Assembly: GCA_900316115.1 (NCBI GenBank)
Contig: ONBN01000001.1
Coordinates: 1 to 64,000, forward strand
Length of the DNA: 64,000 bases
Direction of reading: 5' to 3'
Source: an uncultured Eubacteriales bacterium
GTDB taxonomy: Bacteria; Bacillota; Clostridia; Lachnospirales; Lachnospiraceae
The notes below the pieces were generated by a model. The model saw only the letters and a list, made by a program, of their open reading frames with translations. It had not been told where the DNA came from and ran no database searches. Numbering within the stretch: the first letter of the stretch is position 1; each line of letters opens with the position of its first letter. Below, one piece after another: positions 17,359 to 25,372 of the stretch. Both the position numbers and the translations under genes were made by a program.

Positions 17359-17387
17359 TTGACTTATTGTGTGGGATGGGGTAGAAT
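17359..17387 (+). promoter_or_regulatory. Promoter of the BMC operon
   Basis: TTGACT (17359-17364), a 17-base spacer and TAGAAT (17382-17387). Confidence 0.8.
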
Positions 17388-17460
17388 TACAACAGAAACA
17401 AAATGTTACTGCGAAAAAGGGAGCAGAAACGCTATATATGCTTAAGGAGGATAAAAAAGC

Positions 17461-18267
17461 ATGGTAAACGAATATGAGATCAAAAAACAGATTTGCGAAA
17501 TCGGAAAACGTATCTACAACCGTAACATGGTAGCGGCAAACGATGGTAATATTTCCGTAAAACTGAATGACAATGAATTTCTTTGCACACCGACTGGTGT
17601 ATCTAAGGGATTTATGACACCAGAATATATCTGTAAGGTAGATGCAAAAGGAAATGTGATCCAGGCAAATCCGGGATTCCGTCCTTCTTCTGAGATCAAG
17701 ATGCACATGAGAGTATATGAGAAAAGACCGGATGTTGGATCTGTTGTACATGCACATCCTGTATATGCAACATCTTTTGCAATCGCAGGCATTCCTCTTA
17801 CACAGCCGATCATGCCAGAGGCGGTTATCGCACTTGGATGCGTTCCGATCGCTGAGTATGGTACACCATCTACCAATGAGATCCCGGACAGACTTGAGAA
17901 ATATCTTCCATACTATGATGCAGTTCTTCTTGAGAACCATGGAGCACTTACCTGGTCAACAGATCTTCTTGCAGCATACATGAAGATGGAATCCGTTGAG
18001 TTCTATGCACAGCTTCTGTATCAGTCAAAGATGCTGGGCGGACCAAAGGAATTCGATAAAGAAACCGTTCAGAAGCTTTATGAGATCAGAAGAAAAATGG
18101 GCTTACAGGGCAAACATCCTGCAGACCTGTGCCTGAACAAAGGCGGCGTGAACTGCCATAACTGCGGCGGTGGATGTGGCTCTTCCGAAGAAAAGAAGGA
18201 TGTGGCTGCAGATGCAGATCTGGTAGCACAGATCACCAAACAGGTAATGAAGCAGCTGGGAATGTAA
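17461..18267 (+). CDS. fucA: Class II L-fuculose/L-rhamnulose-1-phosphate aldolase with BMC targeting tail
   Basis: A 268-residue zinc aldolase cleaving L-fuculose-1-phosphate (and probably L-rhamnulose-1-phosphate) to DHAP and L-lactaldehyde. The zinc ligands H97 and H99 (HAHP) and H160 (LENHG), and catalytic E78 (SSEIK), match E. coli FucA closely in spacing. Unlike FucA (about 215 residues), it has a C-terminal extension: a Cys-rich stretch NCHNCGGGCG near 231-240 and a terminal amphipathic helix (about 252-268, ADLVAQITKQVMKQLG) typical of encapsulation peptides. It is the first gene of the BMC operon, with AAGGAGG upstream. Packaging is inferred from the tail; no other aldolase for these sugars is in the window. 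Confidence 0.9.
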   Translation: MVNEYEIKKQICEIGKRIYNRNMVAANDGNISVKLNDNEFLCTPTGVSKGFMTPEYICKVDAKGNVIQANPGFRPSSEIKMHMRVYEKRPDVGSVVHAHPVYATSFAIAGIPLTQPIMPEAVIALGCVPIAEYGTPSTNEIPDRLEKYLPYYDAVLLENHGALTWSTDLLAAYMKMESVEFYAQLLYQSKMLGGPKEFDKETVQKLYEIRRKMGLQGKHPADLCLNKGGVNCHNCGGGCGSSEEKKDVAADADLVAQITKQVMKQLGM

Positions 18268-18289
18268 GATAAGTTAGGAGGACAATCTC

Positions 18290-19678
18290 ATGCCAATCAG
18301 CGAAAGCATGGTACAGGATATTGTACAGGAAGTAATGGCAAAAATGCAGATTGCAGATGCTCCGTCCGGAAAACATGGCGTTTTTAAAGAAATGAACGAT
18401 GCCATCGAAGCTGCAAAAAAAGCACAGAAGATCGTTCGTGCAATGTCAATGGATCAGAGAGAGAAGATCATTACCTGCATCCGCAGGAAAACAAAGGAAA
18501 ATGCAGAAATCCTTGCGCGGATGGGTGTAGATGAGACCGGAATGGGAAATGTAGGGGATAAGATCCTGAAACATCACCTGGTTGCAGATAAGACACCAGG
18601 TACAGAGGATATTACCACAACTGCCTGGTCCGGTGACAGAGGACTTACACTTATTGAGATGGGACCATTTGGCGTGATCGGTGCGATCACACCGTGTACC
18701 AACCCAAGCGAAACGATCCTCTGCAACACAATGGGTATGCTGGCAGGCGGAAATACAGTTGTATTTAATCCCCATCCTGCAGCGATCAAAACATCAATTT
18801 ATGCAATCAATCTTTTAAATGAGGCATCCCTGGAAGCAGGCGGGCCGGATAACATAGCAGTAACCGTAGAAAAGCCAACACTGGAGACCAGCGGGATCAT
18901 GATGAAACATAAGGATATTCCACTGATCGCAGCAACAGGCGGTCCTGGTGTTGTAACAGCAGTTCTTTCTTCCGGTAAGAGAGGCATCGGCGCAGGTGCC
19001 GGCAATCCTCCCGCACTGGTAGATGAGACAGCAGATGTACGTAAGGCAGCACAGGACATTGTGAATGGATGTACATTTGATAATAATCTTCCCTGCATTG
19101 CAGAAAAGGGGATTGTTGCTGTGTCTTCCATTGTAGATGAACTGATGCATTACCTTGTAACTGAGAACGATTGCTATCTTGCTTCCAAAGAAGAGCAGGA
19201 CAAGCTGACAGAGGTTGTACTTGCAGGTGGTAAGCTGAATCGTAAATGTGTAGGCCGTGATGCCAGAACATTACTTTCCATGATCGGTGTAAATGCTCCT
19301 GCAAATATCCGCTGTATCGTATTTGAAGGACCAAAGGAGCATCCTCTGATTACTACAGAGCTTATGATGCCTATCCTTGGCGTAGTAAGAGCAAAAGATT
19401 TTGATGATGCAGTAGAACAGGCTGTATGGCTTGAACATGGCAACCGCCATTCTGCTCACATCCATTCTAAAAATATTGATAACATTACCAAGTATGCGAA
19501 AGCAATCGACACTGCAATTCTTGTAAAGAATGCACCGTCTTATGCAGCACTTGGCTTTGGTGGAGAAGGCTATTGCACATTTACTATTGCCAGCCGTACT
19601 GGCGAGGGTCTTACAAGTGCAAGTACCTTTACAAAGAGAAGACGTTGCGTAATGGCTGACAGCCTTTGCATTCGCTGA
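18290..19678 (+). CDS. pduP: CoA-acylating propionaldehyde dehydrogenase
   Basis: A 462-residue aldehyde dehydrogenase of the PduP/EutE family, converting propionaldehyde, NAD+ and CoA to propionyl-CoA inside the microcompartment. The catalytic cysteine is Cys269 in NNLPCIAEKG, and NAD-binding and hinge motifs (AITPCTNPSETI near 132, GGNTVVFNPHP near 153) are as expected. The first 20 residues (ISESMVQDIVQEVMAKMQ) form the amphipathic helix that targets PduP-type enzymes to the lumen, followed by a flexible linker. GGAGG lies before the start, 22 bases after the aldolase. Lactaldehyde could be a side substrate. Confidence 0.92.
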   Translation: MPISESMVQDIVQEVMAKMQIADAPSGKHGVFKEMNDAIEAAKKAQKIVRAMSMDQREKIITCIRRKTKENAEILARMGVDETGMGNVGDKILKHHLVADKTPGTEDITTTAWSGDRGLTLIEMGPFGVIGAITPCTNPSETILCNTMGMLAGGNTVVFNPHPAAIKTSIYAINLLNEASLEAGGPDNIAVTVEKPTLETSGIMMKHKDIPLIAATGGPGVVTAVLSSGKRGIGAGAGNPPALVDETADVRKAAQDIVNGCTFDNNLPCIAEKGIVAVSSIVDELMHYLVTENDCYLASKEEQDKLTEVVLAGGKLNRKCVGRDARTLLSMIGVNAPANIRCIVFEGPKEHPLITTELMMPILGVVRAKDFDDAVEQAVWLEHGNRHSAHIHSKNIDNITKYAKAIDTAILVKNAPSYAALGFGGEGYCTFTIASRTGEGLTSASTFTKRRRCVMADSLCIR

Positions 19679-19695
19679 CAGGAGGATGGTAAATA

Positions 19696-20919
19696 ATGGA
19701 CATGAATAATGTAAATATTGAAGAAATAGTAAAACAGGTACTTGCCGGGATGTCAGGAAATGCTCCTGCTGTTTCTTCCGCAGCACCTTCACCTTCAGCA
19801 GGCAGCATCCCGAAAACAGCAAGGGTTGCCATGCTGACAGCACTTGAGCACTACGATATCAAGGAGTTCCCTATCCCTCCGGTTGGAGATGATGATATCC
19901 TTGTAAAGGTAGAGGGATGCGGTATCTGCGGTACAGATGCTCATGAATTTAAAAGAGATCCATTCAGCCTGATCCCGGTTGCACTGGGACATGAGGGAAC
20001 TGGTGAGATCGTTGCAATGGGTAAGAACGTAAAAACAGATACAGCCGGAAAGCCGGTTAAGATCGGCGATAAGGTTGTTACCTGTATGATCTTTAAAGAT
20101 GATCCTGATATTACCATGTATGATCTGAATAAGAAGAACGTAGGCGGCGCAGACGTATACGGGCTTCTTCCGGATGATGACATTCATCTGAACGGATGGT
20201 TTTCTGATTATATCTTTATCAGAGGCGGCAGCTTTGGATCTACTTTCTTTAATGTAAGTGATCTGGATCTGGATTCCCGTATCCTGATCGAGCCAAGTGC
20301 AGTACTTGTACATGCAGTAGAAAGAGCGAAAACAACAGGTATCCTTCGGTTCAACAGCAGAGTTGTTGTACAGGGATGCGGCCCTATCGGCCTGATCTGT
20401 ATTGCAGTTCTTAGAACCATGGGTATTGAGAATATCTGTGCAGTAGACGGCGAGCAGAAACGTCTTGATTTTGCAAAGAGAATGGGCGCAAGCATGACTG
20501 TAAACTTCAAAGACCATAAGGGTATTGAGGCACTTGCAGGCGCAGTAAAAGACGCATTCGGCGGACATCTTGCTGACTTCGCTTTCCAGTGTACAGGATC
20601 ACCGGTAGCACATTCCAATATTTATAAGTTTATCCGCAACGGCGGCGGTTTATGTGAGCTTGGATTCTTTATCAATGGTGGAGATGCCACAATTAATCCT
20701 CACTTTGATATCTGCTCCAAAGAGATCACAACCGTTGGCTCCTGGGTATATACTCTGAGAGATTATGCAACTACTTTTGATTTCCTGAAGAGAGCAAAAG
20801 GCATTGGACTTCCAATGTCAGACCTGATCACAGACAGATTCCCTCTGGAAGAGATCAATGAAGCACATAAGACCAATCTTGCAATGACAGGACTGAAGAT
20901 TGCGATCATTAACAAATAA
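19696..20919 (+). CDS. BMC-associated zinc-dependent alcohol dehydrogenase (medium-chain family)
   Basis: A 407-residue MDR-family dehydrogenase. Residues 4-19 (NNVNIEEIVKQVLAGM) are an encapsulation-type helix followed by a Pro/Ala/Ser linker; the enzyme proper starts near residue 40. Catalytic zinc ligands are visible in CGICGTDAHE (75-84) and GHEGTGE (H99, E100). The Rossmann motif GCGPIGL lies near residue 230. The four-cysteine structural zinc lobe is absent; VVTCMIFKDDPDITMYD replaces it. Standard Pdu loci rely on iron-dependent PduQ, which is also present here, so this enzyme may act on a different substrate. Lactaldehyde to 1,2-propanediol is the step otherwise missing (inference). 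Confidence 0.85.
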   Translation: MDMNNVNIEEIVKQVLAGMSGNAPAVSSAAPSPSAGSIPKTARVAMLTALEHYDIKEFPIPPVGDDDILVKVEGCGICGTDAHEFKRDPFSLIPVALGHEGTGEIVAMGKNVKTDTAGKPVKIGDKVVTCMIFKDDPDITMYDLNKKNVGGADVYGLLPDDDIHLNGWFSDYIFIRGGSFGSTFFNVSDLDLDSRILIEPSAVLVHAVERAKTTGILRFNSRVVVQGCGPIGLICIAVLRTMGIENICAVDGEQKRLDFAKRMGASMTVNFKDHKGIEALAGAVKDAFGGHLADFAFQCTGSPVAHSNIYKFIRNGGGLCELGFFINGGDATINPHFDICSKEITTVGSWVYTLRDYATTFDFLKRAKGIGLPMSDLITDRFPLEEINEAHKTNLAMTGLKIAIINK

Positions 20920-20943
20920 CCGGCAGGATAAAGGAGAGAAAAG

Positions 20944-21258
20944 ATGGCAGAAGCTGTAGGGATTTTAGAAGTATACGGGTTGACAACGGCTTTCATGGCA
21001 GCTGATGCCGGCTGTAAGGCAGCAAATGTCCATCTGGAGGTTTTCGATAAGAACAAACCTGCCAATGCGGACAGCCTGCCAGTACCGCTTCTTGTCTGCA
21101 TCAAATATCGGGGCAGTGTATCGGATGTAACAGCAGCTGTAGAAGCTGGTATGAAAGTGGCTGAGAGCATGACCGGTGTGGTTCAGCATTATGTGATTCC
21201 CAACCCGGATACCGGTACAGAAAAAATGTTAAAGATCAGTGCCCTGGATAAGCAATAA
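20944..21258 (+). CDS. BMC-H shell protein, divergent pore
   Basis: A 104-residue single-domain BMC shell protein (hexamer former): AVGILEVYGLTTAFMAADAG at the N-terminus and VIPNPDTGTEKML at the C-terminus are family landmarks. The usual KIGSG pore loop is replaced by a longer segment around residues 38-53 (DKNKPANADSLPVPL), so the central pore should differ in size and charge from PduA-type hexamers. It contains Cys at about 22 and 56. GGAGAG precedes the start and the gene sits between the alcohol dehydrogenase and the PduA-like paralogue. It is not permuted like PduU. Confidence 0.88.
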   Translation: MAEAVGILEVYGLTTAFMAADAGCKAANVHLEVFDKNKPANADSLPVPLLVCIKYRGSVSDVTAAVEAGMKVAESMTGVVQHYVIPNPDTGTEKMLKISALDKQ

Positions 21259-21351
21259 ACATTGCAGAAACAGGAGAGATACTATAAAATACAAGACAGA
21301 AACAGCAGACAATAACAATATATTACTTAGACGATTCAGGAGGAATTAGAA

Positions 21352-21627
21352 ATGGCACAGGAAGCTTTAGGAATGGTTGAGACCAGAGGACTTACAGCAG
21401 CGATTGAAGCAGCAGATGCAATGACAAAAGCAGCAGAAGTATCTCTGATCGGTACAGAGAAGATCGGATCCGGACTGGTAACAGTTATGGTTCGTGGAGA
21501 TGTAGGAGCTGTTAAGGCAGCGGTAGAGAGCGGAAGCGCAGCAGCATCCAGACTTGGTGAACTGGTTGCTACACATGTGATTCCAAGACCACACAATGAT
21601 GTAGAGAAGATCCTTCCTACCATTTAA
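21352..21627 (+). CDS. BMC-H shell protein, PduA/PduJ-like
   Basis: A 91-residue canonical BMC-H protein. [20 protein letters not shown], the pore loop KIGSG near residue 37, and [14 protein letters not shown] near the end are as in PduA and PduJ, which build the facets and conduct 1,2-propanediol. It is almost the same protein as the core of the gene at 21964-22377 (about ten differences, with a 65-base stretch of identical DNA at 21451-21515). CAGGAGG lies before the ATG, with a 93-base gap upstream where I see no structure. Confidence 0.93.
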   Translation: MAQEALGMVETRGLTAAIEAADAMTKAAEVSLIGTEKIGSGLVTVMVRGDVGAVKAAVESGSAAASRLGELVATHVIPRPHNDVEKILPTI

Positions 21628-21655
21628 AAAGGTCAGGTAATTAAGGAGTTCGCTC

Positions 21656-21964
21656 ATGAATAAATCATATGGCTTTATCGAAATCACAGGTGTTGTGGCG
21701 GCTATTGATGCCCTGGACATTATGTGTAAGACCGCAGATGTTCAGCTGGCGTCATGGGAACGTAAGCTGGGCGGACGACTGGTGACGATCATCGTAGAAG
21801 GTGATGTGGCTGCTGTAACAGAGGCGGTAGAGACTGCGGCAGCAAAGGCTATCAAGAAGCCGGTCAGCTATGCAGTGATCGCCCGTCCACATGAAGAGAT
21901 TGTTAAAATAGTGGAATTAAGCGCAAGCCGATGGAAAAAATCAGAAGCACAGGGGGATGAATAA
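21656..21964 (+). CDS. BMC-H shell protein with KLGGR pore
   Basis: A 102-residue BMC-H protein: [20 protein letters not shown] at the start, [13 protein letters not shown] in the middle and [15 protein letters not shown] near the end. The pore loop reads RKLGGRL rather than KIGSGL, adding positive charge, which would favour anionic metabolites. A short charged tail follows. Its stop overlaps the next start by one base (TAATG), so the two shell proteins are translationally coupled. AAGGAG precedes the start. Confidence 0.9.
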   Translation: MNKSYGFIEITGVVAAIDALDIMCKTADVQLASWERKLGGRLVTIIVEGDVAAVTEAVETAAAKAIKKPVSYAVIARPHEEIVKIVELSASRWKKSEAQGDE

Positions 21965-22377
21965 TGGCTGACGAGAAGAATACAGCGGAAAATGAAGCCC
22001 CGAAAAAGGCTGCCGCTCCCAGGAAAAGAACGGCGAAAACAACAAGTAAAAAAGAACCTGTAACAAGATCACAGACAGATCATAAGGAGGAAAAAAGAAT
22101 GACACAGGAAGCATTAGGAATGGTTGAGACCAGAGGACTTACAGCAGCAATTGAGGCGGCTGACCAGATGTGCAAAGCAGCAAATGTTGCACTGGTTGGT
22201 ACAGAGAAGATCGGATCCGGACTGGTAACAGTTATGGTTCGTGGAGATGTAGGAGCTGTTAAATCAGCAGTTGAGGCAGGAAGCGCAGCAGCATCCAGAC
22301 TTGGTGAGCTGGTTGCTACACACGTAATCCCAAGACCACACAATGATGTAGAGAAGATCCTTCCGGTTTTAAAATAA
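21964..22377 (+). CDS. BMC-H shell protein with basic N-terminal extension and internal start
   Basis: The reading frame encodes 137 residues. Residues 1-45 are a disordered Ala/Lys/Thr-rich basic extension; residues 46-137 are a PduA-like BMC-H domain nearly identical to the protein at 21352. At 22099 an in-frame ATG (residue 46) is preceded by AAGGAGG at 22084-22090 with an 8-base spacing, the best ribosome site of this gene. Two products are therefore likely, a long form coupled to the upstream gene and a short canonical form, much as in PduB/PduB'. The extension could bind cargo, PduB'-like, or nucleic acid; that is speculation. Confidence 0.88.
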   Translation: MADEKNTAENEAPKKAAAPRKRTAKTTSKKEPVTRSQTDHKEEKRMTQEALGMVETRGLTAAIEAADQMCKAANVALVGTEKIGSGLVTVMVRGDVGAVKSAVEAGSAAASRLGELVATHVIPRPHNDVEKILPVLK

Positions 22378-22419
22378 TCTACGGGTTAGAATACAATCGG
22401 AAAGAAAGCAGGTGTAATC

Positions 22420-23064
22420 TTGGAAACCAATAATATTGAGCTGATCACTAAGATGGTGATCGATGCGATCAATAAAAAAGAAGAAAAAGGCAACGGTTTT
22501 ATGGTGCCCATCGGAGTTTCTGCAAGACATATCCACCTGACACAGGAACATGTAGAGGCACTGTTTGGCCCGGGATATCAGCTGACAAAGAAGAAAGAAC
22601 TGATGGGTGGACAGTTTGCTTCCAATGAAACAGTGACAATTGTTGGATTGAAGCTTCGTGCGATTGAGAATGTACGTATTCTTGGCCCTGTCAGGAAAGC
22701 ATCACAGGTAGAGGTTTCTGCTACAGATGCGATCAAGCTTGGCATGAAGGTGCCTGTAAGGGAATCCGGTGATGTAAAGGGCAGCGCCCCCATTGCCATT
22801 GTAGGCCCCAAAGGTGCTATCTACCTGAAAGAGGGATGTATTGTGGCAATGCGCCATATACATATGCCTCCGAAGGATGCACAGGCAGCAGGAGTAAAGG
22901 ACGGCGACATTGTTTCTGTTAAGGCAGACAATGAACGTGGAACGATTTTCAATCATGTTAAGATCCGTGTGGATGACAGCTTTACATTAGAGATGCACAT
23001 CGATACAGATGAGGCAAATGCGGCACAGATCGCTACTGGTAATACCGTAACCATTATTAAGTAA
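22420..23064 (+). CDS. pduL: Phosphate propanoyltransferase
   Basis: A 214-residue PduL-type phosphotransacylase making propionyl-phosphate from propionyl-CoA and regenerating CoA in the compartment. Two PduL domains are visible, with zinc-binding histidines in SARHIHLT (near residue 35) and MRHIHMP (near 147). The start is TTG 22420: it is preceded by AGCAGGTG and gives an N-terminal helix (NNIELITKMVIDAINKK) typical of lumen-targeted PduL, whereas later ATGs would cut that helix off. No propionate kinase gene lies in the window, so the final ATP-yielding step must be encoded elsewhere. Confidence 0.92.
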   Translation: METNNIELITKMVIDAINKKEEKGNGFMVPIGVSARHIHLTQEHVEALFGPGYQLTKKKELMGGQFASNETVTIVGLKLRAIENVRILGPVRKASQVEVSATDAIKLGMKVPVRESGDVKGSAPIAIVGPKGAIYLKEGCIVAMRHIHMPPKDAQAAGVKDGDIVSVKADNERGTIFNHVKIRVDDSFTLEMHIDTDEANAAQIATGNTVTIIK

Positions 23065-23094
23065 GATCTGTAAGACTACGCAGAATATTTTTCT

Positions 23095-23149
23095 CCTGCA
23101 GGGACTGTTCCACGGGGATCCAACAGGGTACCCGGGCAGTTCCTGCAGG
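23095..23149 (+). promoter_or_regulatory. Intercistronic hairpin between pduL and pduN
   Basis: CCTGCAGGGACTG (23095-23107) and CAGTTCCTGCAGG (23137-23149) pair over 13 positions with one G-U, and a shorter GGGGATCC/GGGTACCC region lies in the loop. No T-run follows. It probably shapes mRNA stability or the low output of the vertex protein (inference). Confidence 0.7.
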
Positions 23150-23174
23150 TGGATTTAGAACACTGGAGGTTCAT

Positions 23175-23441
23175 ATGATTATAGGCAAAGTAGTAGGCAG
23201 TGTGGTTTCCACACGGAAAAGTGAAAAACTGGTAGGCAATAAATTTATGATCGTTGAGCCTGTCCATCATATGAAAGGTGACCTCAGTCAGATCGTTGCC
23301 ATCGATATTATCGGTGCAGGGATCGGGGAATATGTATTGGTGGCACAGGGAAGCGCAGCAAGAATCGGCTGCGGCGTAGAAACAGCACCAGTGGATGCGG
23401 CCATTGTAGGTATCGTAGACGATGGTGCAGGATTGGAGTAA
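23175..23441 (+). CDS. pduN: BMC-P vertex shell protein (EutN/CcmL family)
   Basis: An 88-residue pentameric vertex protein: MIIGKVVGSVVSTRKSEKL start, GNKFMIVEPV near residue 26, DIIGAGIGEYVLVAQGSAAR near residue 46, and the terminal VDAAIVGIVD strand are family landmarks. Pentamers cap the 12 vertices of the shell. CTGGAGG precedes the ATG. Its 3' end carries the ribosome site (TTGGAG) of pduS, whose start lies 4 bases after the pduN stop. Confidence 0.92.
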   Translation: MIIGKVVGSVVSTRKSEKLVGNKFMIVEPVHHMKGDLSQIVAIDIIGAGIGEYVLVAQGSAARIGCGVETAPVDAAIVGIVDDGAGLE

Positions 23442-23445
23442 CGCC

Positions 23446-24774
23446 ATGGAAATTAAAGAGTTACAGAATATTATTCAGGAAAACGGTGTAGTTGGTGCCG
23501 GCGGAGCCGGATTTCCCACCTACATGAAACTGACCGATAAAGCGGATACGATTCTCATGAACTGTGCAGAGTGCGAGCCATTACTGAAATTACACAGACA
23601 GTTATTAGAGAAGCACGCATATGAGATCATGAAGACCTTCCATATGGTTGCAGAGACTGTGGGAGCGTCGGAAGCGATTATCGGGATCAAAAGATCCTAT
23701 ACACAGACGGTAAATGCTTTGAAGCAGCATATTGAAGAATTTCCGGGAATGCGGATCCATCTTCTGGATGAAGTGTATCCTATGGGAGATGAGGTAGTGC
23801 TGATCTATGAAGCTACCGGAAGAGTGGTAAGACCTGGCGGACTTCCTATTGAGCAGGGAGTTGCCGTATTTAATGTTGAAACTCTGTATAACGTATACAG
23901 GGCTGTGGAAGTTGGGAAGCCTGTAACAGACAAGTATGTATCTGTTGTTGCAGAGGTAAACAAGCCAGTAACTGTAAGAGTTCCTCTTGGCTGCACATTG
24001 GAAGAAGTAGTAGAGCAGGCAGGCGGTATTACAGTAAAAGATCCGGTGTATTTTGTAGGCGGACCGATGATGGGACGTATCGGACAGCCTTCTGATCCGG
24101 TGACAAAGACGACAAATGCGATACTGATCCTTCCAAAGGATCATCTGATCGTGCAGAAGAAGCAGAGAACTTCTTCCATAGATTTGAAGCGAGCAGCATC
24201 TATTTGCTGCCAGTGCAATACCTGTACGGATCTGTGTCCGAGAAATAACCTTGGACATCCGATTGATCCGGCACGCTTTATGAGAGCAGCATCTAATCAT
24301 GATTTTCAGGATATGAATCCATACATAAATGCAAGCTTCTGCAGTTCCTGCGGTGTGTGCGAGATGTATGCATGTCCCCAGAGCCTTGCACCAAGGACAT
24401 TGCTGGCAGACATGAAGGGTGGCTTACGTAAAGCAGGGATCAGGCCGCCGCAGGGCGTACAGCCTGTACCGGTAAAAGAATCCAGGGAGTACCGTAAGGT
24501 ACCAGAAGAAAGATTGATGGCAAGACTGGGACTGACCAGATACGACAAGGATGCACCGATGGATGAGACTCTTGTACCTGTATCAAAGGTTCGGGTTCTT
24601 TTAAGCCAGCATATCGGAGCACCTGCCCAGGCGATTGTGAAAGCAGGAGAACAGGTAGAACGGGGACAGATGATCGCAGCACCTGCCAATGGCTTAAGCG
24701 TAGGGATCCATGCATCAATCACAGGTAAAGTAACAGAAGTAACAGACCGCTATATTGTAATTGCAAAGAAGTAG
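23446..24774 (+). CDS. pduS: Cobalamin reductase / RnfC-like Fe-S flavoprotein
   Basis: About 442 residues. An N-terminal RnfC-like flavin/NADH domain (VVGAGGAGFPTYMKL near residue 16, AECEPLLKLHR near residue 43) is followed by a SLBB region and two [4Fe-4S] sites (CCQCNTCTDLCPRNN near 250, CSSCGVCEMYACPQ near 293), then a C-terminal biotinyl-lipoyl-like domain. PduS reduces cob(III)alamin to cob(I)alamin for re-adenosylation by PduO, using NADH, and is thought to contact PduT to pass electrons across the shell. ATG 23446 is chosen over 23422 because GGAG lies 8 bases before it and the protein then begins at the conserved MEIKELQ helix. Confidence 0.92.
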   Translation: MEIKELQNIIQENGVVGAGGAGFPTYMKLTDKADTILMNCAECEPLLKLHRQLLEKHAYEIMKTFHMVAETVGASEAIIGIKRSYTQTVNALKQHIEEFPGMRIHLLDEVYPMGDEVVLIYEATGRVVRPGGLPIEQGVAVFNVETLYNVYRAVEVGKPVTDKYVSVVAEVNKPVTVRVPLGCTLEEVVEQAGGITVKDPVYFVGGPMMGRIGQPSDPVTKTTNAILILPKDHLIVQKKQRTSSIDLKRAASICCQCNTCTDLCPRNNLGHPIDPARFMRAASNHDFQDMNPYINASFCSSCGVCEMYACPQSLAPRTLLADMKGGLRKAGIRPPQGVQPVPVKESREYRKVPEERLMARLGLTRYDKDAPMDETLVPVSKVRVLLSQHIGAPAQAIVKAGEQVERGQMIAAPANGLSVGIHASITGKVTEVTDRYIVIAKK

Positions 24775-24790
24775 AAAGGACGGACAGAAC

Positions 24791-25339
24791 ATGAGCAAAG
24801 CAATCGGGATGATTGAATTTAAAACCACATCCACAGGTGTAACCGCTGCAGATGCTATGGTAAAGACATCAGAAGTGGAGATCGTGGAGGCACAGACCGT
24901 ATGTCCGGGTAAATATATTGCAATTATAACCGGAGATCTGAGTGCAGTAAATGCAGCTGTAGAAACAGCAGTAACTACTTATGAGGACAAATGTATTGAC
25001 AGTTTTGTTCTTGGCAATCCTCATGAATCCATTTTCCCGGCCATTTACGGTACCACACAGGTAGAAGAGATCAGTGCCCTGGGAATCCTGGAAACATATG
25101 ATGCAGCGTCTATTATCGAGGCTGCTGACCAGGCTGCGAAGACAGCTATTGTAGATCTGATCGAACTTCGTATTGCCAAAGGTATGTGCGGAAAGTCTTA
25201 TATGATGATCACAGGTGAGGTTTCTGCTGTAGAAGCTTCTATCCAGAGAGCAAAAGAACTTGTGGCTGCAAAGGGAATGTATCTGGATTCTTCTGTGATC
25301 GCACATCCGGACAGGAAAATGATCGACAGTATTTTATAA
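24791..25339 (+). CDS. pduT: Tandem-domain BMC-T shell protein with Fe-S pore cysteine
   Basis: A 182-residue protein with two BMC domains (about 1-90 and 95-182), forming pseudohexameric trimers. Cys38 in TVCPGKYIAII matches the pore cysteine of PduT that ligates a [4Fe-4S] cluster, so the shell should carry an electron relay next to PduS, which is encoded just upstream. The second domain has KGMCGKSYMMITG near residue 130. The start at 24791 follows AAAGGACGGACAG; an in-frame ATG at 24761 would overlap pduS and lacks a site. Confidence 0.92.
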   Translation: MSKAIGMIEFKTTSTGVTAADAMVKTSEVEIVEAQTVCPGKYIAIITGDLSAVNAAVETAVTTYEDKCIDSFVLGNPHESIFPAIYGTTQVEEISALGILETYDAASIIEAADQAAKTAIVDLIELRIAKGMCGKSYMMITGEVSAVEASIQRAKELVAAKGMYLDSSVIAHPDRKMIDSIL

Positions 25340-25372
25340 TTTACAACAAAAGATAGAAAAGGAGGCAGATAA

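Noticed and set aside
17425..17441. Catabolite-response (cre) site in the BMC leader
   Set aside because: AGAAACGCTATAT shares the core ACGCT but misses too many consensus positions.
20944..21258. PduU-type permuted shell protein
   Set aside because: The domain starts with the standard BMC strand order, not the permuted PduU order; only the pore loop is unusual.
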